DNA of 9,157 bases from Betaproteobacteria bacterium. Its GTDB lineage: Bacteria > Pseudomonadota > Gammaproteobacteria > Burkholderiales > SG8-41. The notes under the pieces were generated by a model. The model made no database searches. It saw only the letters and a program-made list of their open reading frames with translations, and was not told the DNA's origin. The stretch is from contig JAQGNC010000464.1 in the NCBI GenBank assembly GCA_028292065.1, forward strand, positions 1 through 9,157, given 5' to 3'. The position numbers were made by a program, and so were the translations under genes. Of this stretch, positions 1-5,757 are shown piece by piece (positions within the stretch are counted from its first letter, which is position 1; each line of letters starts with the position of its first letter).

Positions 1-104
1 ACGCCGACCGCATCGCGGAAATCGACGTGAACCCGCTGTTCGTGCGTCCTGTGGGTGGGGGTGTCGTCGCCGCGGATGCCCTGGTGGTACTTAAAAAGCC
101 TTAA
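1..104 (+). CDS. C-terminal end of a probable NDP-forming acyl-CoA ligase (acetate--CoA ligase family, ATP-grasp domain), partial
   Basis: Reading from base 3, 33 codons run to a TAA at 102-104; the gene starts outside the window. The peptide contains IAEIDVNPLFVRP followed by GVVAADALVVL. This matches the end of the ATP-grasp domain of ADP-forming acetyl/acyl-CoA synthetases, where an (E/D)(I/L)D(V/I)NP loop is followed by a short strand pair carrying 'DALVVL'. Such enzymes make an acyl-CoA from an organic acid, CoA and a nucleoside triphosphate through a phosphohistidine intermediate. The stop codon lies inside the TTAACGC start of an intergenic repeat. The next gene on the same strand is an AMP-forming acyl-CoA synthetase, so two different acid-activating enzymes sit side by side. 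Only the tail is visible, so the substrate and domain order cannot be judged. Confidence 0.72.
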   Translation, partial: ADRIAEIDVNPLFVRPVGGGVVAADALVVLKKP

Positions 105-131
105 CGCGAAGGACGCAAAGGACGCGAAGGA
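101..131 (+). repeat. AAGGACGC-type intergenic repeat, left arm of a 31-bp inverted pair
   Basis: The stretch begins TTAACGCGAAGGACGC and continues as tandem (A/G)AAGGACGC units. Its reverse complement matches 335-365 at 28 of 31 positions by hand count. The first bases contain the TAA stop of the preceding gene. A related copy with the same TTAACGC start lies at 2034-2054, again at a gene's stop codon. Confidence 0.8.
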
Positions 132-179
132 AAAACAAATAAAATGCGGACGGCGCGCCGAATGAGGACACACCCGCGT

Positions 180-273
180 CGTCATTCTAGACCGCGCGCT
201 GCGCGAGGTGATCCAGAATCCATGTCGTAGTGCTTTCGAATCAAAATGGATTCTGGCCTGCGCCAGAATGACG
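180..273. repeat. CGTCATTC/GAATCCAT palindromic repeat element
   Basis: The outer arms CGTCATTCT (180-188) and AGAATGACG (265-273) are exact inverse complements. The inner arms CCAGAATCCAT (213-223) and ATGGATTCTGG (246-256) are as well. The whole can fold as a long cruciform or hairpin with an internal GC-rich palindromic segment near 190-206. The same family occurs at 6875-6950. This is a common dispersed intergenic repeat style in proteobacteria; its function is unknown. Confidence 0.8.
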
Positions 274-279
274 GCGCGG

Positions 280-305
280 TGAGACCCCGGTTTTCGCGGT
301 TCTGG
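280..305 (+). repeat. Degenerate copy of the GACCCCGGTTTT...GGTTCTG unit
   Basis: GAGACCCCGGTTTT followed by CGCGGTTCTGG closely resembles the GTCAGACCCCGGTTTT, GCCTGGTTCTG unit tandemly repeated at 6250-6312. The inner six or seven bases differ, and the 5' GGGGTC arm is replaced by GCGGTG. It lies directly beside the palindromic element ending at 273. Confidence 0.5.
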
Positions 306-334
306 CGTTTCTTCGTACGATTAGCTTTTGATCT

Positions 335-365
335 TCCTTTGCGTCCTTCGGGTCCTTCGCGTTAA
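335..365 (-). repeat. AAGGACGC-type intergenic repeat, right arm of the inverted pair
   Basis: It is read as TCCTTTGCGTCCTTCGGGTC and onward, ending CGCGTTAA. It is the inverse complement of 101-131 with three mismatches. It ends 46 nt before the start of the acyl-CoA synthetase gene and closes a 265-nt interval that encloses the palindromic element. Confidence 0.8.
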
Positions 366-411
366 AGCTTTGGATCTTCGGTCTAGCGTTTTTTCAGGAC
401 AACGTTCAACG

Positions 412-2037
412 ATGGCCCAGTGGCAAGCACAGAACCTCGCTGACGCGCTCACCCGCGCCGCGGAGCTGCTTCCCGAGCAGGAAGCGCTCGTCATCGGCGA
501 CGCACGCGTCACCTACGGCGAGTTGAGGGACAGGGTCGCCGAGACCGAGCGCGGGCTGCGGGTGCTCGGCATCCGGCGCGGCGATCACGTCGCGGTGTGC
601 ATGGGCAACACCGTGGAATGGGCGGTGTTCTTCTACGCCGCCGCTTCGATAGGCGCGGTGACGGTTCCGGTCAACACGCGCTTCAAACCCGACGAGCTCG
701 CGTATTGCCTCAAGCAGGCCGACGTGAAGCTGCTCTTCGTCGCCGACCGCTTCCTCAAGATCGACTTCATCGCGATGCTGCGGCAGGTCTGCCCCGCGAT
801 CGACCACGCCCTCCCCGACCCCGCGCTTCCGAAGCTCGAGAACGTCGTCGTGCTCGGCTCCGACGTGCCCAAAGCCGCGCTCAAGTTCGAGGAGATGCTC
901 GCGCTCGGCGAGATCCACGACGAGCCGGTTTTCGACGACGTCACGCCCGGCGACGTGCTGCTCATGCAGTTCACCTCGGGCACGACCTCGTACCCCAAAG
1001 GCGTGATGCTCACGCACGACAACATGCTGCGCAATGCGGCTTACGTCGCGGAGCGCTTCGATCTGACGCAACGCGACCGCTATTACAGCGCACGCCCTTT
1101 CTACCACGTGGCGGGCACGACGCTGTCACTGCTCGCGGCGCTCACCGTCGGCGCGTGCCTGCTGTCGTCGGCATCGTTCGACGCGGAGGTGGCGCTGCGC
1201 GTCATGTCGCGTGAATCGTGCTCCCACACGTCAGGCAACGACACGATGTTCCTGATGCTGCTCAATCATCCGGATTTCGACCTCTATCCCCTGAAGCTTC
1301 GCGGCGGGTGGGCCTCGGCGGGCGCGGAAATCTCGCGCAAAGTCGTGGAGCGCATGGGAATGACGGGGCTGTGCCACGCCTACGGCCTCTCCGAAGCGTC
1401 GCCGAACGTCTGCATGTCCCGCCACGACGACGATGTCGAGAAGCGCATCAGCGGCTGGGCGCACGTGCTCGAAGGCGTCGACGTGAGCATCGCCGATCCC
1501 GCGAGCGGCAAAGAGCTCTCGCCCGGCGGCACCGGCGAAATCCTGGTTCGCGGCTGGAGTGTGATGAAAGGGTACTACAAAATGCCCGAGCAGACCGCGA
1601 AAGCGATCGACACAGACGGCTGGCTGCACACCGGTGACTACGGAGTCATGGACGAAGACGGCAGGCTGCGCTTCGTCAGCCGCATCAAGGACGTGTTCAG
1701 GGTCGGCGGCGAGAACGTCGCGCCTGCCGAAGTCGAGGACGTGCTGCACAAGCACCCGCAGGTGAAGCAGGCGCAGGTGATCGGCGTCCCCGATGCGCGA
1801 CTGGTCGAGGTCCCTGCGGCGTACCTGATCCTGAAAGACGGCGAGCACGCGACTTCTGATGAGATCATCGAGTGGAGCAAGGCGCGCATGGCGAACTTCC
1901 GCGTGCCGCGGTACGTGAGGATCGTCGAGACTTTCGAAAACATCGGCATGACCGGCAGCGCCAAAGTGCAGAAGAACAAGCTGAGGGCGCAGGCGCTGAT
2001 CGACTTCGGTCTTCAGGACCACGTCAAAAGCAGTTAA
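412..2037 (+). CDS. AMP-forming acyl-CoA synthetase (class I adenylate-forming enzyme, FadD/CaiC-like)
   Basis: This 541-residue protein activates a carboxylic acid to acyl-AMP and then acyl-CoA in the cytoplasm. The full set of ANL-superfamily motifs is visible. The phosphate-binding loop is FTSGTTSYPKGVMLTH at residues 187-202. YGLSE is at 324-328 and WLHTGD at 404-409. The hinge and A8 region RIKDVFRVGGEN is at 424-435. The C-terminal catalytic lysine is in TGSAKVQK (K518). The length is normal for the family. The ATG at 412 was chosen because homology begins at once (NLADALTRAAELLPEQ) and an AGGAC-like site lies about 12 nt upstream. An in-frame start at 328 would add 28 residues translated from repeat DNA. 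The stop TAA lies in another AAGGACGC repeat. Neighbours (an NDP-forming ligase, DUF35 and thiolase) suggest degradation of an organic, aromatic or steroid-like acid. The chain length or ring preference cannot be read from the sequence. Confidence 0.92.
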   Translation: MAQWQAQNLADALTRAAELLPEQEALVIGDARVTYGELRDRVAETERGLRVLGIRRGDHVAVCMGNTVEWAVFFYAAASIGAVTVPVNTRFKPDELAYCLKQADVKLLFVADRFLKIDFIAMLRQVCPAIDHALPDPALPKLENVVVLGSDVPKAALKFEEMLALGEIHDEPVFDDVTPGDVLLMQFTSGTTSYPKGVMLTHDNMLRNAAYVAERFDLTQRDRYYSARPFYHVAGTTLSLLAALTVGACLLSSASFDAEVALRVMSRESCSHTSGNDTMFLMLLNHPDFDLYPLKLRGGWASAGAEISRKVVERMGMTGLCHAYGLSEASPNVCMSRHDDDVEKRISGWAHVLEGVDVSIADPASGKELSPGGTGEILVRGWSVMKGYYKMPEQTAKAIDTDGWLHTGDYGVMDEDGRLRFVSRIKDVFRVGGENVAPAEVEDVLHKHPQVKQAQVIGVPDARLVEVPAAYLILKDGEHATSDEIIEWSKARMANFRVPRYVRIVETFENIGMTGSAKVQKNKLRAQALIDFGLQDHVKSS

Positions 2038-2132
2038 CGCAAAGGACTCGAAGGTAAAAACAAAGGGCGCGAAGGAGGACTTGAACGTGAACCCCTTGGC
2101 GTCCTTGCTTCTTCCTTCGCGTCCTTCTTTCC
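2034..2132. repeat. AAGGACGC-type inverted repeat between acyl-CoA synthetase and DUF35 genes
   Basis: The left arm starts TTAACGCAAAGGACTCGAAG at 2034, so the TAA stop of the upstream gene (2035-2037) is its second to fourth bases. GGGCGCGAAGGA (2065-2076) is the inverse complement, with one mismatch, of TCCTTCGCGTCC (2113-2124). Further CCTTGC/CCTTC units flank the right arm. In RNA this would form an imperfect stem; no U tract follows, so a terminator role is uncertain. Confidence 0.72.
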
Positions 2133-2154
2133 TGCTTTGGTTTTAATGTTTAAT

Positions 2155-2161
2155 GGAGGAG
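2155..2161 (+). promoter_or_regulatory. Ribosome binding site that fixes the DUF35 start
   Basis: GGAGGAG lies 5 nt before the ATG at 2167. This decides against the in-frame ATG at 2137, which would add ten residues and has no such site. The AT-rich stretch just before it (2141-2153) could hold a -10 element, but no matching -35 box is clear. Confidence 0.75.
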
Positions 2162-2166
2162 CACAC

Positions 2167-2550
2167 ATGCAAAGTCTCACTGAGCAGTCCCCGCTGGGGA
2201 CCTACATCGAGCACGTCAAGAAAGGCGAGCTCGCGTACCAGGTCACCGACGACGGGAAAGCGGTGTTCTACCCGCGCGCGGTCGCGCCGGTGACCGGCGG
2301 CACCCTCGAGTGGCGCGTGTCCAAAGGGCTGGGCACCGTGTATTCGACGACCGCGATGTATTTCAAAGGCGAAGCGCCGCTCAACGTCGCCCTCATCGAC
2401 ATGGACGAAGGCTTTCGCCTGATGAGCCGGGTCGAGGATATCGACGCGATCGAGGTGAAGATCGGCCTGCGGGTCAAATTCCGCGCTCACCCCGGTGACG
2501 ACAAACAGGCGCCTTATCCGGTGTTCACCCCGGCGGAGGGCTCGAAATGA
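2167..2550 (+). CDS. OB-fold/DUF35 protein lacking zinc-ribbon cysteines, partner of the downstream thiolase
   Basis: This 127-residue protein fits the DUF35 (ChsH2-type, 'OB-fold domain-containing') family. It has an N-terminal helix (YIEHVKKGELAYQ), a rubredoxin-like zinc-ribbon region, then an OB fold from about residue 46 (TLEWRVSKGLGTVYSTT) to 115. These proteins usually form a complex with a thiolase-like subunit and help bind acyl-CoA. Here the ribbon is degenerate. Residues 24-45 read YQVTDDGKAVFYPRAVAPVTGG, where the family normally has two CxxC pairs (positions 26/29 and 40/43 hold V, D, A, T). The whole protein has no cysteine, so it cannot bind zinc in the usual way. Its stop overlaps the thiolase start by four bases (ATGA), so the two are probably translationally coupled. 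Family assignment rests on the fold-like pattern and this pairing; the function is inferred. Confidence 0.83.
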   Translation: MQSLTEQSPLGTYIEHVKKGELAYQVTDDGKAVFYPRAVAPVTGGTLEWRVSKGLGTVYSTTAMYFKGEAPLNVALIDMDEGFRLMSRVEDIDAIEVKIGLRVKFRAHPGDDKQAPYPVFTPAEGSK

Positions 2551-3701
2551 GCGGCCTCACCAGAGGCAGTGTCGCGGTCGTCGGCGCGGCGGAATCGGAC
2601 CTCGGCCTGGTGGCGCCCAACACGAGCCCGCTCGACCTGATGGCGCAAGGCACGATGCGCGCGCTCGACGACGCAGGGCTGAAGCTCTCGGACGTCGACG
2701 GCTTGTTCGTCGCCGCATCGCAAACGCGCATGGGGCCGATGGTGCTCGCCGAGTATCTGCGCATCAAGCCGCGCTATTTCGACGGCACGATCATCGGCGG
2801 CTCGTCTTTCATGACCCACGTCGCCCACGCGCAAGTAGCGATCGAGCACGGCCTGTGCGAAGTGGCGGTGATCGCCTACGGCAGCACCCAGCGCTCGGTC
2901 TCGCGCGCCGCGGCGTCCCCGCGCGAATACAACTACTACGAGTCTCCGTATCGCCCCATCCTTCCGATCAGCGCGTACGCGATGGCGGCGGCGAGGCACA
3001 TGCATCAATACGGCACGACGCGCGAGCAGCTCGCCGAAGTGGCGGTCGCCGCGCGCCAGTGGGCGCTGCTGAATCCGAAAGCCTGGGAAAAAGAGCCGCT
3101 GACGATCGAACAGGTGCTCAATGCCCGCATGGTGTCGTACCCCTTCACGGTTCGCGACTGCTGCCTGGTCGTCGACGGCGGCGGCGCAATCGTGCTCACG
3201 TCCGCCGACCGCGCGAAGTCGCTGAAGAAAAAGCCGGCGTACGTGCTCGGCGTGGGCGAGGCGATCAGCCACAACAGCATCTCGAGCATGCCCGACCTGA
3301 CCGTCACCGCTGCATCCGAATCGGGACCCCAGGCGTATAAGATGGCCGGCATCAAGCCGTCGGACGTCGACATGCTGTCGCTCTACGACGCGTTCACGAT
3401 CACGCCGATCCTGTTCCTGGAAGACCTCGGGTTCTGCCCCAAAGGCGAAGGCGGCCGCTTCGTGCAGGGCGGCGCGATCGCCCCGGGCGGCAAGCTGCCG
3501 GTGAACACGAGCGGCGGCGGTCTTTCCTACTGCCACCCGGGCATGTACGGGCTGCTCGTCATGATCGAAGCGATAAGGCAGGTGCGCGGCGAGTGCGGTG
3601 CGCGCCAGGTGCCGGACTGCAATATCGCGCTCGCGCACGGGAATGGCGGAGTGCTCTCCAGCCAGTGCACCGTCATTTTCGGCTCGGAGGCTGCGCTGTA
3701 G
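2547..3701 (+). CDS. Thiolase-superfamily protein without nucleophilic cysteine (SCP-x/lipid-transfer type, possible retro-aldolase)
   Basis: The protein has 384 residues and the thiolase layout. The N-terminal half is VAVVGAAESDLG, a DGLFVA strand and the active-site turn. The C-terminal half has LSLYDAFTITPILFLEDLG, NTSGGGLSYCHPG and ALAHGNGGVLSSQ. The nucleophile turn, normally C(G/S)SG, reads GGSSFMTH (84-91), so the acyl-accepting cysteine is absent. The histidine of the GHP motif is kept (H330), and the second catalytic cysteine position (CxGGG) appears as H364 in HGNGG. Y280 and Y328 lie in the segments that surround the active site. The same changes mark thiolase-like subunits that work with DUF35 proteins, such as Ltp2-ChsH2 in steroid side-chain removal, which split C-C bonds by retro-aldol chemistry. 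The DUF35 partner is directly upstream with an ATGA overlap. Expected in the cytoplasm on CoA-linked substrates. Annotation as 'acetyl-CoA acetyltransferase' would be misleading. Confidence 0.87.
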   Translation: MSGLTRGSVAVVGAAESDLGLVAPNTSPLDLMAQGTMRALDDAGLKLSDVDGLFVAASQTRMGPMVLAEYLRIKPRYFDGTIIGGSSFMTHVAHAQVAIEHGLCEVAVIAYGSTQRSVSRAAASPREYNYYESPYRPILPISAYAMAAARHMHQYGTTREQLAEVAVAARQWALLNPKAWEKEPLTIEQVLNARMVSYPFTVRDCCLVVDGGGAIVLTSADRAKSLKKKPAYVLGVGEAISHNSISSMPDLTVTAASESGPQAYKMAGIKPSDVDMLSLYDAFTITPILFLEDLGFCPKGEGGRFVQGGAIAPGGKLPVNTSGGGLSYCHPGMYGLLVMIEAIRQVRGECGARQVPDCNIALAHGNGGVLSSQCTVIFGSEAAL

Positions 3702-3724
3702 TCTGGTAAGGTTTTGATCGAGTC

Positions 3725-3765
3725 AGGACCGGCGCGGGGGAATTCCGGGGCCGAACGCCGGTCCT
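3725..3765 (+). promoter_or_regulatory. Stem-loop in the leader before msrB (terminator or 5' leader hairpin)
   Basis: AGGACCGGCG (3725-3734) and CGCCGGTCCT (3756-3765) are perfect 10-bp inverse complements around a 21-nt loop, which itself contains the palindrome GGAATTCC (3739-3746). It lies 23 nt after the thiolase stop and 10 nt before the msrB Shine-Dalgarno site. No run of T follows, so it is not a typical intrinsic terminator. It could be an end-of-transcript hairpin, an RNA-stability element or a protein-binding site. Confidence 0.55.
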
Positions 3766-3787
3766 ATCGGCTCTCAGGAGGATCACC

Positions 3788-4345
3788 ATGAATCGACGCA
3801 CGTGGTTGCAACGGCTGTTTGCGGCAGCGGCAGGCGGCGCGGTGGCGGGAAACACGCTCGCTGCGGCCGGACCGAAAGACGTGGACGCGCTGCAGAAGAA
3901 CTGGCGCATGCTGCTCGCCGAAGGCGTGCGTCCGCCCTCACCCGCCGAGAAGGTCAAGCTCGCCAACGACGACTGGAAGAAGCGCCTCGACCGCACGCAG
4001 TACAACGTGCTGCGTGAAGAAGGCACCGAGCGCCCCGGGAGCAGCCCTCTGGACAGCGAAAAGCGCGCGGGCGTGTTTGCGTGTGCCGGGTGCGACCTGC
4101 CGGTCTTCACTTCCGACATGAAGTTCGACAGCGGCACCGGCTGGCCGAGCTTCTTCACGACCATACCCGGCGTCTTCGACACCAAGACCGACCACATCCT
4201 GCTCTATGCGCGCACCGAGTATCACTGCACGCGCTGCGGCGGCCACCACGGCCACATCTTCAACGACGGTCCGAGGCCCACCGGGCTGCGCTACTGCAAC
4301 AACGGCGTCGCACTCAAGTTCATCCCCAAAAGCGCCAAGGCGTAA
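3788..4345 (+). CDS. msrB: Peptide-methionine (R)-S-oxide reductase MsrB, exported, Tat-type signal
   Basis: The 185-residue protein reduces methionine-R-sulfoxide in proteins. The first 27 residues look like a twin-arginine signal: R3-R4-T-W-L-Q, then a weak hydrophobic Ala/Gly stretch and AAA before G28. The mature enzyme is therefore probably periplasmic. The SelR/MsrB domain covers about residues 55-180. Zinc ligands are C99-x-x-C102 and C147-x-x-C150. FDSGTGWPSFF and HCTRCGGHHGHIFNDGP are present, and the catalytic cysteine is C170 in RYCNNG. These five are the only cysteines, so there is no separate resolving cysteine. The start has AGGAGG (3776-3781) six nt upstream. It is followed after 65 nt by egtB on the same strand, suggesting a shared transcript and an oxidative-damage theme. 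Family assignment is secure; export by Tat rather than Sec is inferred. Confidence 0.94.
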   Translation: MNRRTWLQRLFAAAAGGAVAGNTLAAAGPKDVDALQKNWRMLLAEGVRPPSPAEKVKLANDDWKKRLDRTQYNVLREEGTERPGSSPLDSEKRAGVFACAGCDLPVFTSDMKFDSGTGWPSFFTTIPGVFDTKTDHILLYARTEYHCTRCGGHHGHIFNDGPRPTGLRYCNNGVALKFIPKSAKA

Positions 4346-4410
4346 AGCCGCTGCCGGCGTCGCGGCCCGGCTCTTGCTCCCTCGCCGCGAGATAACAAGG
4401 GAGGACCCTC

Positions 4411-5676
4411 ATGTTCGCGATCTCGCGCTCTTCGCCGCTGCCGCATTCAGACAACGGCTATGCCGCCATCAGAGCGCGCACCGAAGCCTTGTGCGCCCCG
4501 CTCGCCACCGACGATTACCAGGTGCAGAGCGTCATCGACACGAGCCCGCCCAAGTGGCACCTCGCGCACGTCACGTGGTTTTTCGAGACTTTCCTGCTGA
4601 AGCCTTTCCTGGCGGGATACCAGCCGCTCGACGCTCGCTACGAGCAGATCTTCAATTCGTATTACAACAGCGTCGGCCCTTTCCACCCGCGCGCGCAGCG
4701 GCACACGCTCTCGCGGCCGACCGTCGAGCAGGTCTACGAGTACCGGGCGCACGTCGACCGCCACATGGCCGATCTCATCGAAAGCTGCGCGCGCGAGGAC
4801 GCCGCGCTCATGGGCAAGCGCCTCACTCTCGGGCTCAATCACGAGCAGCAGCACCAGGAACTGCTCCTGATGGACATCAAGCGTAATTTTTTCGCCAACC
4901 CGATGTATCCGGTCTACAGCGCGAACGCGCCCGCAGCGAGCGCGGAAAGCGCGCCGATGCGCTGGCTCGACGTCCCGGGGGGCATACGCGAGATCGGCTG
5001 CGGCGGCGGCGGATTCGCTTTCGACAACGAACAGCCGCGCCACAAGGTCTTCCTGCGCGATTTCCGACTCGGCTCGCGCGCCGTCACCAATGCCGATTAC
5101 CTGGAGTTCATCGACGCCGGCGGCTACGAACGCGCCGAGCTGTGGCTGTCCGACGGCTGGTCCGCGGTTCGCGAGCGCGCCTGGAATGCGCCGCTGTACT
5201 GGCTTTCGCTCGACGGTGAATGGCACGAGATGACCCTGTCAGGCCTGAACGTGCTCGACCCCGCGGCGCCGGTCTGCCACGTGAGCTACTACGAAGCCGA
5301 CGCGTTTGCCCGCTGGCGCGACGCGCGCCTGCCGACCGAAGCCGAGTGGGAAGCCGCCGCGGGAGGCGAGCCGATCGAAGGCAATTTCGTCGAGAGCGGC
5401 GCGTATCACCCCCGCCCCGCCGCCGGGGGCGACGATCGGCAGTGGTACGGCGACGTCTGGGAATGGACGGCCTCGGCGTATTCGCCCTACCCCGGCTACC
5501 GCCCGCTCGAAGGCGCGCTCGGCGAATACAACGGTAAATTCATGTCTAGCCAGTACGTGCTGCGTGGAGGCTGCTGCGCGACTCCGGTGTCCCACATGCG
5601 CGCGACCTACCGCAATTTCTTCTATCCGCAGGACCGCTGGCCGTTCACCGGCATCCGCCTCGCTCGCGACGGCTGA
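4411..5676 (+). CDS. egtB: Ergothioneine biosynthesis protein EgtB-type (non-heme iron sulfoxide synthase)
   Basis: The 421-residue protein has the two-domain EgtB plan. A DinB-like iron-binding domain (about 17-165) precedes a formylglycine-generating-enzyme/sulfatase-modifying domain (about 175-420). Likely iron ligands are H53 in WHLAHV and H144/H148 in NHEQQHQE, the spacing expected for EgtB. R94 and R97 in HPRAQRH fall where EgtB binds the thiol substrate. The C-terminal domain shows RLPTEAEWE, GDVWEW (347-352), VLRGGCC (383-389), and RATYRNFFYP with WPFTGIRLA at the end. EgtB joins trimethyl-histidine (hercynine) to the sulfur of cysteine or gamma-glutamylcysteine using O2, in the cytoplasm. 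A strong AAGGGAGGA site (4397-4405) ends 5 nt before the ATG. Upstream is msrB. The methyltransferase egtD, often adjacent in proteobacteria, is not in the window; downstream is a GNAT gene. Ovothiol-type (OvoA) chemistry is less likely, since the methyltransferase domain of OvoA is absent. Confidence 0.92.
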   Translation: MFAISRSSPLPHSDNGYAAIRARTEALCAPLATDDYQVQSVIDTSPPKWHLAHVTWFFETFLLKPFLAGYQPLDARYEQIFNSYYNSVGPFHPRAQRHTLSRPTVEQVYEYRAHVDRHMADLIESCAREDAALMGKRLTLGLNHEQQHQELLLMDIKRNFFANPMYPVYSANAPAASAESAPMRWLDVPGGIREIGCGGGGFAFDNEQPRHKVFLRDFRLGSRAVTNADYLEFIDAGGYERAELWLSDGWSAVRERAWNAPLYWLSLDGEWHEMTLSGLNVLDPAAPVCHVSYYEADAFARWRDARLPTEAEWEAAAGGEPIEGNFVESGAYHPRPAAGGDDRQWYGDVWEWTASAYSPYPGYRPLEGALGEYNGKFMSSQYVLRGGCCATPVSHMRATYRNFFYPQDRWPFTGIRLARDG

Positions 5677-5722
5677 GCGCCGCGGCGGATACAGCGCGCA
5701 GCCTTGAAGGGTGAGCTGTACC

Positions 5723-5750
5723 TTGCAGCCGCGAGGCACGCCGGTATACT
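5723..5750 (+). promoter_or_regulatory. Putative sigma70 promoter of the GNAT gene
   Basis: TTGCAG (5723-5728), a 16-nt spacer and TATACT (5745-5750) resemble -35 and -10 boxes; TATACT differs from TATAAT by one base, while the -35 box matches only its TTG. Transcription would begin near 5757-5758, at or next to the ATG at 5758. There is no Shine-Dalgarno site in the gap, so the mRNA may be leaderless. This is sequence-pattern evidence only. Confidence 0.5.
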
Positions 5751-5757
5751 CGTCAGC

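Larger units (their letters stand above)
105..411. other. 307-nt non-coding region between two acyl-CoA ligase genes, made largely of repeats
   Basis: No supported gene is present. From left to right it holds the left AAGGACGC arm, an A-rich stretch (131-144), a CGTCATTC-type palindromic element (180-273), a degenerate GACCCCGGTTTT unit (280-305), the right AAGGACGC arm (335-365), and about 46 nt of leader before the next start. I could not pick a convincing sigma70 promoter. Confidence 0.75.

Noticed and set aside
328..411. 28-codon N-terminal extension of the acyl-CoA synthetase
   Set aside because: The extension is read through the AAGGACGC repeat, lacks a ribosome site and has no counterpart in the family; the ATG at 412 fits better.
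406..1107. 233-codon open frame on the - strand
   Set aside because: It is antisense to the acyl-CoA synthetase, with no recognisable domain and His/Arg/Val-rich shadow composition.
2514..3638. 374-codon open frame on the - strand
   Set aside because: It is antisense to the thiolase gene, whose + strand reading has clear family motifs; the antisense product has arginine/histidine-rich shadow composition.
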